The position numbers and the translations under genes are program-made. The notes beneath the pieces were generated by a model. It saw nothing but the letters and a program-made list of their open reading frames with translations, was not told where the DNA came from and ran no database searches. Shown piece by piece: positions 53,938 to 62,005 of a stretch of DNA of 64,000 nucleotides; positions within the stretch are counted from its first letter, which is position 1, and the number at the start of each line of letters is the position of its first letter. Source of the DNA: Cnuella takakiae (GTDB lineage: Bacteria; Bacteroidota; Bacteroidia; Chitinophagales; Chitinophagaceae); assembly GCF_001953305.1 (NCBI RefSeq), contig NZ_MTFE01000010.1:3620252-3684251 (forward strand), read 5' to 3'.

Positions 53938-54015
53938 AAAAAACCACGAGACAGGGCGTTCTCAGACCTCCATATTCAATGTACAAAGGAGAACGACCTG
54001 CTTTCGTGGTTTTTA
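53938..54015. terminator. Long imperfect hairpin between convergent genes
   Basis: Left AAAAACCACGAGACAGG(G)CGTTCTC and right GAGAACGACCTGCTTTCGTGGTTTTT pair over about 25 bases with small bulges; the loop is about 26 bases. The closing AACCACGA / TCGTGGTT plus T-run resembles a bidirectional terminator, but the stem is longer than usual and may be a small repeat element. Confidence 0.6.
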
Positions 54016-54038
54016 TTACTACAGTAACCAATTTAAGT

Positions 54039-54293
54039 TTATTGTCCCCTACCGGTTTTCTGCTGCAGTTCATCAATTTTTTTCGAGGCTTCTGCCTTTG
54101 TGATCTGGTCGTCAAAGGTTTCGCCAGCTTCGTCTGAAAGGGTTTTTAAATAACTCCGTTGCGCCCCGGTAATGGGCTCATCGCCAGTAACCCACTCATC
54201 AGGGTCCTTCTCTGTATTATCTCCCCGAAGGTTATTGGTTTGTTGTTCCAGGTCTTTGTCCTGTTCGCGGTTATGCTGCTGTTCGTTTTTCAT
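54039..54293 (-). CDS. DUF3072 family small protein
   Basis: 84 residues, highly charged. The first 35 residues are disordered (MKNEQQHNREQDKDLEQQTN). Then comes the DUF3072 core WVTGDEPITGAQRSYLKTLS and DEAGETFDDQITKAEASKKIDELQ. The family is found in many bacteria near stress and cell-protection genes; its role is unknown. It is convergent with the PepSY-like gene and divergent from mnmA. Confidence 0.88.
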   Translation of the reverse strand: MKNEQQHNREQDKDLEQQTNNLRGDNTEKDPDEWVTGDEPITGAQRSYLKTLSDEAGETFDDQITKAEASKKIDELQQKTGRGQ

Positions 54294-54487
54294 ACTAATT
54301 TATTTAGCAAGGATAGAAAAAAACAGCAGGCCAAAACACTTTTGGGGAAAGGTCATCTTTACAAAATGGCTTAAGCAACTAATTGGAATGAATGCTGATT
54401 TTCCGCCTGCGACGACCCTATTTTCAATAAGACCACCCCAAACAGTTTTCTTAACAATCAGAAGACAATTCCCCCAATCTGCTGTTG

Positions 54488-54495
54488 TACCTTTG
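54488..54495 (+). promoter_or_regulatory. Bacteroidota -7 element TACCTTTG for mnmA
   Basis: Exact TAnnTTTG ending 11 bases before ATG 54507. No clear -33 TTG at standard distance. The short leader matches other genes in the window. Confidence 0.5.
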
Positions 54496-54506
54496 CCGCT
54501 TCAATT

Positions 54507-55607
54507 ATGAGCAGGAAAGGAAAAGTTTTGGTAGCCATGAGCGGCGGTATCGATAGTACGGTTACCGCACTGATGCTGCATGAGCAGGGTTATGAAGTTA
54601 TAGGCATTACCATGAAAACATGGGACTATGCCGCAAGTGGCGGTTCAAAAAAAGAGACCGGCTGTTGCAACCTTGATTCGTTCAACGATGCAAGGCAGGC
54701 GGCTGTGGAGCATGGTTTCCCGCATTATATCCTCGACATCCGCGATGAGTTCGGTTCTTTCGTGGTGGAGAATTTTGTGGACGAATACCTGGCCGGCCGT
54801 ACACCAAACCCTTGTGTGCTGTGCAATACCCACATCAAATGGCGGGCACTGCTGAAAAGGGCAGATGCTTTAGGTTGCGAATTTATTGCCACTGGTCACT
54901 ATGGCCAGGTGCTGCAACACGATAATGGGCGGTATTTCATCCGTAAGGGTGTGGACGAAACCAAGGACCAGAGCTATGTGCTGTGGGGACTGGAACAAGA
55001 CCTGCTGAGCCGCACGCTTCTGCCTTTGGGCACCTACCGCAAAACCGAAATCAGGCAGATGGCCCATGACTTTGGTTATCCCGAACTGGCCAAAAAGCAT
55101 GAGAGTTACGAAATTTGTTTTGTACCCGACAACGATTATCGCGGTTTCCTGAAGCGTAAAGTGGACGGATTGGAAGAGCGGGTGGCGGGTGGTTATTTCG
55201 TTGACAAAACCGGCAGGAAACTGGGCCAGCACAAAGGTTATCCCTTTTATACCATTGGGCAGCGCAAAGGTCTGGATATTGCCCTGGGCAAACCTGCCTA
55301 TGTTACCGGCATTGATCCCGATACCAATACCGTTGTTCTTGGCGATGAAGCCGACCTGGAAAAGGAAGACATGCAGGTAGGCCGCATCAACTGGATGAAA
55401 TACGATTCTGTGGCTGCAGATGCGGAGGTACTGACCAAGATCCGGTACAAGGACAAAGGCAGTATTTCAGCCCTCCATCCTACCGGTACAAACCAGGTAA
55501 ATGTTCGTTTTTACGAAAAGGCCAAAGGCATTGCACCCGGGCAAAGCGCTGTTTTTTACGAAGGCGACGATGTAATTGGCGGCGGCATTATCCAAAAAGC
55601 ATTTTAA
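54507..55607 (+). CDS. mnmA: tRNA-specific 2-thiouridylase MnmA
   Basis: 366 residues. The PP-loop ATP-binding motif MSGGIDSTV (11-19) is followed by the catalytic Cys106 in NPCVLCNTHIKW and the second active Cys in YEICFVPDNDYRGF. GQRKGLDIALGKPAYVTGID marks the C-terminal domain. The enzyme activates U34 of tRNA for Lys, Glu and Gln with ATP and puts sulfur at C2. The length and all key residues are standard. It has its own -7 element and a strong terminator, so it is monocistronic. Confidence 0.97.
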   Translation: MSRKGKVLVAMSGGIDSTVTALMLHEQGYEVIGITMKTWDYAASGGSKKETGCCNLDSFNDARQAAVEHGFPHYILDIRDEFGSFVVENFVDEYLAGRTPNPCVLCNTHIKWRALLKRADALGCEFIATGHYGQVLQHDNGRYFIRKGVDETKDQSYVLWGLEQDLLSRTLLPLGTYRKTEIRQMAHDFGYPELAKKHESYEICFVPDNDYRGFLKRKVDGLEERVAGGYFVDKTGRKLGQHKGYPFYTIGQRKGLDIALGKPAYVTGIDPDTNTVVLGDEADLEKEDMQVGRINWMKYDSVAADAEVLTKIRYKDKGSISALHPTGTNQVNVRFYEKAKGIAPGQSAVFYEGDDVIGGGIIQKAF

Positions 55608-55610
55608 ATA

Positions 55611-55646
55611 AAAAAGAAACCCGGGCTTACCCGGGTTTCTTTTTTA
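55611..55646 (+). terminator. mnmA terminator
   Basis: Stem AAAGAAACCCGGG / CCCGGGTTTCTTT with a four-base loop CTTA, followed by a T-run, directly after the stop codon. Confidence 0.93.
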
Positions 55647-55721
55647 TTCGAATTCATCCTACTAGGCAGGCTGCACCGGGAGGCTACCTTTACCGGCGAA
55701 CGACGAAACCTTACCCTTCTT

Positions 55722-56501
55722 ATGCGCCTGTTTCCCTTGCTATGCGCCTGTTGCGCACTACTGGTATTAGCTTGCACCAAGTCCACTCAAAGCATCCAAC
55801 TTCCTGAGTACGCTCCAGAAGCCATAACCCGGTTGGCGCCTGCCTACAAAGGCAAATACATCACCTACCGGCTCGACTCTATCGTGCCCATACTCCAGGG
55901 TCGTGTGCTGGCAACAAGGCGTTACCTTGCCAAAGATGTTTGGGATACTTTGATTGTAGATAACCAAGGCAAACCGGCATGGCGCATTTTCCGTTTCCTC
56001 AACGATTCGCTGGGTAGTGGCCCATGGAGCGCGAGTACCACCTATACCCTATCTGTTTACAACAACAGGCTGGAACAGTTGGAAAACAATCTGCGCACCA
56101 TACGCCTGCAACTGCCCCTGCGGGATGGAGCAGCATGGAATGGCAACCAGTACCTGCCCTTTGCAGCCTATGGCGCGTACAACAACCTGCTTTTTACCGA
56201 ACCCCTAAAATGGACCTACAAATGGCAAGGCCCCTTGCGGGAAACATGGTCAGGAAGGCAATACGACAGCGTATGGACCGTTGAACAACTCAACCAGGTA
56301 TTTGATACCTTGTCGGTGGCCAACCCCCAATACCGGCTGTATGGTATCGGTTATATTGCGGATAAATATGCAGTTGGCGTAGGACTTGTGGCGCGGCAAT
56401 TGTTGCTCTTGGAAAACAACCCCAACCAGCAGGATGCCACAACCTTTAATCCTTACAAAACCGGTTTCGGCATCCGGATGTGGATGGTTGATCATAACTA
56501 A
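55722..56501 (+). CDS. Lipoprotein of unknown function
   Basis: 259 residues. The N-terminus MRLFPLLCACCALLVLAC gives a lipobox (Cys18). The mature part begins disordered, then has repeated strands such as KGKYITYRLDSIVPI, YTLSVYNNRLEQLENNLRT and WTYKWQGPLRETW, suggesting a beta-rich domain. I do not recognise the family. It is nine bases upstream of the subtilase start, so both are probably on one transcript and may be exported together. Confidence 0.75.
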   Translation: MRLFPLLCACCALLVLACTKSTQSIQLPEYAPEAITRLAPAYKGKYITYRLDSIVPILQGRVLATRRYLAKDVWDTLIVDNQGKPAWRIFRFLNDSLGSGPWSASTTYTLSVYNNRLEQLENNLRTIRLQLPLRDGAAWNGNQYLPFAAYGAYNNLLFTEPLKWTYKWQGPLRETWSGRQYDSVWTVEQLNQVFDTLSVANPQYRLYGIGYIADKYAVGVGLVARQLLLLENNPNQQDATTFNPYKTGFGIRMWMVDHN

Positions 56502-56510
56502 AGAAAATGT

Positions 56511-58463
56511 ATGAAGACCCTGTTGTGCGCCCTCTTATTTTGCTTGTGCATTGGCGAGGCTTCGGCACAACAGTACCTTGTTTTCTTCAGGCATAAAGCA
56601 CCTGCCACGCATTCCCTGAATAATCCTTCCGCATTCTTATCACAAAGGGCATTGGAACGCCGGCAGCGTTATGGCCTTTCCATAGACAGTACCGATCTGC
56701 CAATCCCCAATACTTTTATTACCCAATTGGAAGCTGTTCCAGGTGTAAGGGTATTGAACCGCAGCAGGTGGCTGAATGCAGTAAGCATCAGTGCACCGGT
56801 TGCGGCAGTAAACCAGGTAGGCAACCTGCCCTTTGTGGCAAACACTAGGCAGGTGCGCACCAACCTGCAGCCTGCCAACAGGGTATCCAAACCAATGATG
56901 GGTGCTGAAGCAGAGGTCACAACCAGCACTTTGGGGCCCACGGGAACACAGGAAAACTTTTACCAGTATGGCCGATCCGAAAAGCAGGTAAACATCCATA
57001 AAGGCGTCTTTCTGCACAACCTTGGATTGCGTGGTGGTACAATGGTCATTGGTTTACTGGATGCCGGGTTTTACCGGTACCATTCTCTTCCTGCATTCGA
57101 CAGTACCCGCAGCAGGGGACGCGTGCTGGGCACCTGGGATTTTGTTGCCGGCGATACCAGCGTTGCAGAAGATGATGCCCATGGCATGCAGTGTTTTTCC
57201 ATTATTGCCGCTAACATGCCTGGAACCTTTGTAGGTACGGCACCTGAGGCTTCCTTTTACCTGTACCGGAGTGAAGATGCAGGCTCCGAAACACAGGTAG
57301 AAGAATTGAATTGGGTAAGTGCTGCTGAAAGGCTGGACAGTGCCGGTGGCGACATGATCAGTTCCTCTTTAGGCTATAACCAGTTTGATAATGGTCTGGG
57401 CAGTTATACCTATGCAGATATGAATGGAGGTGTATCCATCACGGCACGAGGTGCCGACCTTGCGGCCCGCAAAGGCATACTGGTGATCAATTCGGCAGGC
57501 AACGAAGGAGCCAGTGCCTGGCGCTACATCAGTACACCTGCCGATGGCGACAGTGTGCTTGCCATCGGTGCAATAGATACTGCTGGCAATTCTGCGGCTT
57601 TCTCCAGCTATGGCCCTGCAAGCGATGGAAAAATTAAACCCGATGTGGTGTCGGTAGGTGTGCGTACGGTATTGCAAAGCGCCAATGGCAGCATCGCTAC
57701 AGGTAACGGCACTTCATTTTCCTGCCCCAATATGGCGGGCCTTGCTGCCTGTTTGTGGCAGGGCTTCCCGGAACGCAACAACTGGGAGATCATGGAAGCA
57801 ATGCGCAGCTCTGGATCCTTAGCTACTGCACCCAACTCCCGGTTAGGATTCGGCATTCCGGATATGCGGATAGCAACCGGAATTTTACTAAAACAAAATG
57901 CAAGTGCAACTATTTCGGCGGCAGCCTGTGGTGCGTTGATCCAATGGCAAAGCAAGGATGTAGCCACCATGCGTTACCAGATCGAAAGGCTGGACCCGGG
58001 CAGCAGTAATTTCAAGACCGTAGGTACTGTAAACGCAAACGGAGAAAATTGGGGCAACAAAAGCTACCAGTTCACCGACAGGCCTGAAGGTCTTACAGGC
58101 AATTTTACTTATCGCATCCAACAGGTGCTGGATACATCTGCAAATAGCTTTTACGCGGTTTACCTTGATACCATTTCCATCAGCAATTTACCTGCATGCC
58201 ACACCAGCCAACGATATAATATTACCCCTAACCCAACAAATGGAAACGCGCAATTACAGTTGAACTTTTCGGAAACACTTTCCAGGGTGACGTTGCAGTT
58301 GTACAACCAGGCCGGGCAGCAGCTATGGAAACAACAGCTCGATAAGCCTGCTGGCCTTTACCAGCAAAGCCTGCCCACTACCCTGTTGGCTGCCGGAAAA
58401 TACTACCTCCGCATAGCCTCGGAAGATCGAATAATAACGACGCTGGAGTTGGTTAAACTATAA
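56511..58463 (+). CDS. Secreted subtilisin-like (S8) peptidase with type IX secretion signal
   Basis: 650 residues. A signal peptide (MKTLLCALLFCLCIGEASA) is followed by a propeptide-like region to about 150. The S8 triad is visible: Asp184 in IGLLDAGFY, His224 in DDAHGMQ and Ser402 in GNGTSFSCPNMAG. The C-terminus (about 570-650: ITPNPTNGNAQLQLNF, LLAAGKYYLRI, TLELVKL) is a type A sorting domain used by the Bacteroidota type IX system to export and anchor proteins at the cell surface. Likely an extracellular protease. Its stop overlaps the convergent methyltransferase stop by six bases. Confidence 0.93.
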   Translation: MKTLLCALLFCLCIGEASAQQYLVFFRHKAPATHSLNNPSAFLSQRALERRQRYGLSIDSTDLPIPNTFITQLEAVPGVRVLNRSRWLNAVSISAPVAAVNQVGNLPFVANTRQVRTNLQPANRVSKPMMGAEAEVTTSTLGPTGTQENFYQYGRSEKQVNIHKGVFLHNLGLRGGTMVIGLLDAGFYRYHSLPAFDSTRSRGRVLGTWDFVAGDTSVAEDDAHGMQCFSIIAANMPGTFVGTAPEASFYLYRSEDAGSETQVEELNWVSAAERLDSAGGDMISSSLGYNQFDNGLGSYTYADMNGGVSITARGADLAARKGILVINSAGNEGASAWRYISTPADGDSVLAIGAIDTAGNSAAFSSYGPASDGKIKPDVVSVGVRTVLQSANGSIATGNGTSFSCPNMAGLAACLWQGFPERNNWEIMEAMRSSGSLATAPNSRLGFGIPDMRIATGILLKQNASATISAAACGALIQWQSKDVATMRYQIERLDPGSSNFKTVGTVNANGENWGNKSYQFTDRPEGLTGNFTYRIQQVLDTSANSFYAVYLDTISISNLPACHTSQRYNITPNPTNGNAQLQLNFSETLSRVTLQLYNQAGQQLWKQQLDKPAGLYQQSLPTTLLAAGKYYLRIASEDRIITTLELVKL

Positions 58464-59627
58464 TGCTTTAAATGCAGCTGCAAAAAGCGTATCTGCTTTT
58501 TGTCCATAACCTTTGAAGTATTGCGTACCTACTGGCTGCATGCCTGTTTCCTGGCTGATATGCGCCACCACTTCCTCGTTTTCGGCTTTAAACACAGAAC
58601 AGGTAATGTACAATAATACGCCACCTTTGGTCACCTGCTTTGCGGCACGTACGGCAATGCGCTTTTGCAAAGCTGCATAATGGTTGATCTTTTCTTCCGT
58701 GAAAAAATACAGTTGTTCGGGTGTACGGCCCCAGGTACCCGACCCGCTGCAGGGTGCATCGCAAATCACCAACTGGAAAGACTGGTTGCAGGAAAATTCA
58801 GGAGCGCCGATATCACCCACAAAAGAATGGTAATCGGAAATGCCGGCAGCAGCAAAACGTTTTTTCAGGTTTACGATGATCGAACTCCGGATGTCGGAAA
58901 CAGTGATGCGGGCATTTGGGTAAAGGTCATGCAGGAGGAGCGACTTACCTCCGCTTGCAGCACAACAATCCCAGGAAGAAAAAGCAGTTTTACGGTCGGG
59001 AAAATGGGGCTCCAGTAAAGAAAGCACCTGCTGCGAACTTTTATCCTGCACTACGGCATCGCGGTTCAACATCAGCAGTTCGTCCAGCTTGGCGGCTGGT
59101 GGCAGTCCAATACAATTGGGCACAACAGTATAGAAATCTATTCCTGCATCATTTAGCTGGGCTTTCACCTTTTTTTCTTTACCGGGACGTAGTCGCAGGT
59201 AAGTGTCTGGTTGAACCAGGAAGGATTGGACAAATGGTGCCTGCTCTATTGCATCCGATAAACAATGGGTAAAAGGGAAAATTTCCTCCAATTGAAAAGG
59301 ATAGCGTTCTGCAAGCAGTGCCATTTTTTCTTTAAGAGTTGATGCAGCAAGCGCATTCCATTCAGGTGCCAGTTGGGCCAGCACGGGTTGCGCAACATCA
59401 CTGCACAAAAAAAGGGCAACCAATAAGCGCTCCTGCACCGGTGTGTCTTTCATGGCATGTCCCAACCGGAAATAACAATAACAAAGATGGCTGATCTGCC
59501 TGCGATCGCGGGAACCGAACTTTTTGTTGGCTGCAAAGAACTTTTTCAGGAAAGAAGGCAACGGTTCCTCACCATGATATTGATCGAGGATGAGTGCGGC
59601 GGTGTCGAGGTAAGCACGTACAAACAT
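58458..59627 (-). CDS. RsmB/NOP family RNA cytosine-C5 methyltransferase
   Basis: About 389 residues from ATG 59627, which begins MFVRAYLDTAALILDQYHGE; ten further codons upstream look non-native. The N-terminal RNA-binding helical part is short. The SAM domain has the motif CCAASGGKSLLLHDL, then SDIRSSIIVNLKKRF, and the catalytic cysteines in CDAPCSGSGTWGRTPEQ (motif IV) and YITCSVFKAENEEVV (motif VI). It should methylate a cytosine in rRNA or tRNA; the exact target is unknown. The six-base overlap with the subtilase stop on the other strand is unusual but harmless. Confidence 0.9.
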   Translation of the reverse strand: MFVRAYLDTAALILDQYHGEEPLPSFLKKFFAANKKFGSRDRRQISHLCYCYFRLGHAMKDTPVQERLLVALFLCSDVAQPVLAQLAPEWNALAASTLKEKMALLAERYPFQLEEIFPFTHCLSDAIEQAPFVQSFLVQPDTYLRLRPGKEKKVKAQLNDAGIDFYTVVPNCIGLPPAAKLDELLMLNRDAVVQDKSSQQVLSLLEPHFPDRKTAFSSWDCCAASGGKSLLLHDLYPNARITVSDIRSSIIVNLKKRFAAAGISDYHSFVGDIGAPEFSCNQSFQLVICDAPCSGSGTWGRTPEQLYFFTEEKINHYAALQKRIAVRAAKQVTKGGVLLYITCSVFKAENEEVVAHISQETGMQPVGTQYFKGYGQKADTLFAAAFKAL

Positions 59628-59680
59628 GAGGACACAAAAAAAGCGATTGTAGCGCAAACAATCACTTTTATCATTCCTAC

Positions 59681-60526
59681 CTAGTTGTAACGGTAAAGCA
59701 CTTCTATTTGGTTACTATCAACTGTAAGGGTCGCCTTTTCAGGCCGGTTGTCGGAACGGTAGGTATAAGTAGCACTAATAAAATCCACGGGTGTACTTCC
59801 GGGCGTTGCCAAATCCCGGGCGGTTACCTTGGTGAAATTGGCTGGAGATATAAAAAACAGAAAGTCGGTCAGAACGCCTTCCACGCCTAAAGCAAGAGGG
59901 TTGACCTTACCATCATACTGAAAACCCAACTCTACCAGGGGCACCAGGTTGGTAGTTGAGAAATCGGTAAACAACAAATTAATGGTTGCAACATTGCCGG
60001 GTCCATCATACGCAAACTTTGATTGCGAGAGCTCGCCGGACAAACCGCTGACAGGCTCTTTGATATAGTATCGCGAGGTTTCCACTTTTTGCCCATTGTA
60101 CACAAATACCGTACTGTCCAAATACACATTTCCGGCACTGTCCTGCAATGTTGCCAACTTGTGGGTATACTGCCTGCGGCTGGCATCGTAAAAGACATTG
60201 TATGTAGTTTCTTCGGTGCCCGTGGTAGTAGCATCACGGTAGGTATATGACTGGATTATGCCGGTACTGTTTCTATTGATGGTAAAAGCCAGGTGATCGC
60301 CCATTAAGGGTTCGCCATTGGGCGCTGTATAGCCAATAAACCGACCGGAAGCATCGTAGCGCAACTCTGTTACCGAACTATCTGAGGCGCTGTACTGGTA
60401 AACCAGCCGGGCAATGCGGGCACCGTTGTTACCACCGCCGTTGGTTGTATCAATGGAAGTTTCCTTTTGGCAGGCGGTGAACATTATACAGAGCAGCAGC
60501 AAAAGGGGCAGGTAGGTCTTGGTCAT
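59681..60526 (-). CDS. Lipoprotein of unknown function
   Basis: 281 residues. Signal MTKTYLPLLLLLCIMFTAC with lipobox Cys19, then a Gly- and Asn-rich linker (TTNGGGNNGA). The mature domain has many short strands such as LRYDASGRFIGY, YNVFYDASRRQYTHKLATL and ATYTYRSDNRPEKATL, similar in style to the DUF4595 or RHS-like repeats of Bacteroidota lipoproteins. Function unknown. It begins 54 bases before the RsmB-type gene's start codon and is on the same strand. Confidence 0.75.
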   Translation of the reverse strand: MTKTYLPLLLLLCIMFTACQKETSIDTTNGGGNNGARIARLVYQYSASDSSVTELRYDASGRFIGYTAPNGEPLMGDHLAFTINRNSTGIIQSYTYRDATTTGTEETTYNVFYDASRRQYTHKLATLQDSAGNVYLDSTVFVYNGQKVETSRYYIKEPVSGLSGELSQSKFAYDGPGNVATINLLFTDFSTTNLVPLVELGFQYDGKVNPLALGVEGVLTDFLFFISPANFTKVTARDLATPGSTPVDFISATYTYRSDNRPEKATLTVDSNQIEVLYRYN

Positions 60527-60625
60527 TTATCAGGCTTTTAGTTGAGGGAAAATTGGTAAAGGCCACAGTCCCAAATCACCACAACACAATATAACAACTA
60601 AGCTTAATGCTTGCACTTAGGGGTA

Positions 60626-60655
60626 TAAAAAAAGCGGTCCGTTGCGGACCGCTTC
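60626..60655 (-). terminator. sucB terminator
   Basis: On the minus strand: stem AGCGGTCCG / CGGACCGCT with loop CAA, followed by a seven-base T-run. It starts about 20 bases after the sucB stop. Confidence 0.93.
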
Positions 60656-60673
60656 CAAATAATTTGACCTGCA

Positions 60674-61909
60674 TCAGAGTTGCAGCAATGCTTTCACCGG
60701 GTCTTTGCCGAAAAGCAGCAACTCCGGATTTTCCAGCAGTTCTTTTACGCGTACCAGGAACCCTACCGACTCGCGGCCATCGATGATGCGGTGGTCGTAG
60801 CTGAGGGCCAGGTACATCATGGGGCGCGCTTCGATCTTACCATCAATTACCATTGGGCGCTCCTGTATTTTGTGCATACCCAGGATGGCCGATTGTGGGA
60901 TGTTGATGATGGGCGTGCTCAGCAAGGAACCAAATACACCGCCATTGGTAATGGTGAACGTACCGCCCTGCATTTCTTCCATCGACAACTTGTTGTCGCG
61001 AGCCTTGGTTGCCAGTTCCACCACCTTTTTTTCAATCTCGAACATGCTCAGGCTTTCCGCATTGCGGATAACAGGTACGACCAAACCTTTGGGTGCAGAA
61101 ACAGCAATGGAAATATCGCAGTAGTCGTGGTACACCAGGCTGTCGCCATCGATATAAGCATTTACTGCCTGGAACTCCTGGAGCGCAAAGCAACACGCCT
61201 TGGTGAAGAAGGACATAAAGCCCAGGTTCACGCCATGCGCTTCCTTGAACTTGTCTTTGTTTGCAGCGCGGATGGCCATGATGGCGCCCATGTCTACCTC
61301 GTTGAAGGTAGTAAGCATGGCAGTGGTGTTCTTGGCTTCCACCAGGCGACGCGAAACGGTTTTGCGCAGGTTGCTCATTTTCTCCTTACGCTCGTTGCGG
61401 CCGAATGCTTCCGTACCAGGTTTGCGGCCGGGATTGGCCAGAGCATCCAGCACATCGCCTTTCAGTATTTTACCATTGAAGCCGGAAGGCTGTATGGATT
61501 TGGGATCTACTTTTTTGTCCGCAATGATTGCCGAAGCAACCGGCGTGGCTTTGATATCATTGGCTACAGCAGTAACAGGAGCAGCGGCAGGTGCGGGCTG
61601 AGCTGCAGGTTTGCTTTCTGCAACAGGTGCAGGTGCAGCAGCTGCGGCAGGAGCAGCAGCGCCTTCGGGCTTGGGTGCAGTCTCGTCAATCTGGGCTACC
61701 ATGTCGCCGATATTGAGGGTGTCGCCTTCTTTACCTACGGTCTTCAGCAAGCCGGCTTGTTCGGCGTTGAGTTCGAAGGTGGCTTTTTCGCTTTCCAATT
61801 CTGCAATCACTTCATCCCTTTCAACGTATGCGCCATCCTGTTTAAGCCATTTTACCAGGGTTACTTCGTTGATCGATTCACCCACGGTAGGAACTTTGAT
61901 ATCAATCAT
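60674..61909 (-). CDS. sucB: Dihydrolipoyllysine-residue succinyltransferase (2-oxoglutarate dehydrogenase E2)
   Basis: 411 residues. A lipoyl domain occupies 1-75 with the lipoylated Lys42 in ESEKATFEL. An Ala/Pro-rich flexible linker (about 83-120) leads to the E1/E3-binding domain (about 125-157: [20 protein letters not shown]). The catalytic domain (about 185-411) ends with [10 protein letters not shown], holding the active His and Asp. It transfers the succinyl group to CoA in the citric acid cycle. It follows sucA on the same strand, with a palindromic repeat in the 96-base gap, and is closed by a strong terminator. Confidence 0.97.
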   Translation of the reverse strand: MIDIKVPTVGESINEVTLVKWLKQDGAYVERDEVIAELESEKATFELNAEQAGLLKTVGKEGDTLNIGDMVAQIDETAPKPEGAAAPAAAAAPAPVAESKPAAQPAPAAAPVTAVANDIKATPVASAIIADKKVDPKSIQPSGFNGKILKGDVLDALANPGRKPGTEAFGRNERKEKMSNLRKTVSRRLVEAKNTTAMLTTFNEVDMGAIMAIRAANKDKFKEAHGVNLGFMSFFTKACCFALQEFQAVNAYIDGDSLVYHDYCDISIAVSAPKGLVVPVIRNAESLSMFEIEKKVVELATKARDNKLSMEEMQGGTFTITNGGVFGSLLSTPIINIPQSAILGMHKIQERPMVIDGKIEARPMMYLALSYDHRIIDGRESVGFLVRVKELLENPELLLFGKDPVKALLQL

Positions 61910-61944
61910 GATTCAGTTGTTTCTTGTTTTTGAACACCTTTTGC

Positions 61945-61978
61945 AAACCTATAAGGTTTAAAAAAGCCTCATAGGTTT
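61945..61978. repeat. ACCTNNNAGGT double palindrome, degenerate copy in sucA-sucB gap
   Basis: AAACCTATAAGGTTT (61945-61959) and AAGCCTCATAGGTTT (61964-61978). Same design as 12021-12157, with mismatches in the outer ACCT and the core. It lies between two genes expected to share a transcript, so it would be in the mRNA. Confidence 0.7.
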
Positions 61979-62005
61979 TTCCAAGCGGTGCAGTTCGTTT
62001 TTATT

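Noticed and set aside
60680-61933. Long open frame (417 codons) on the plus strand opposite sucB
   Set aside because: It is the mirror of a strongly coded gene with all SucB motifs; the translation is rich in Phe, His and Cys with no domain character.
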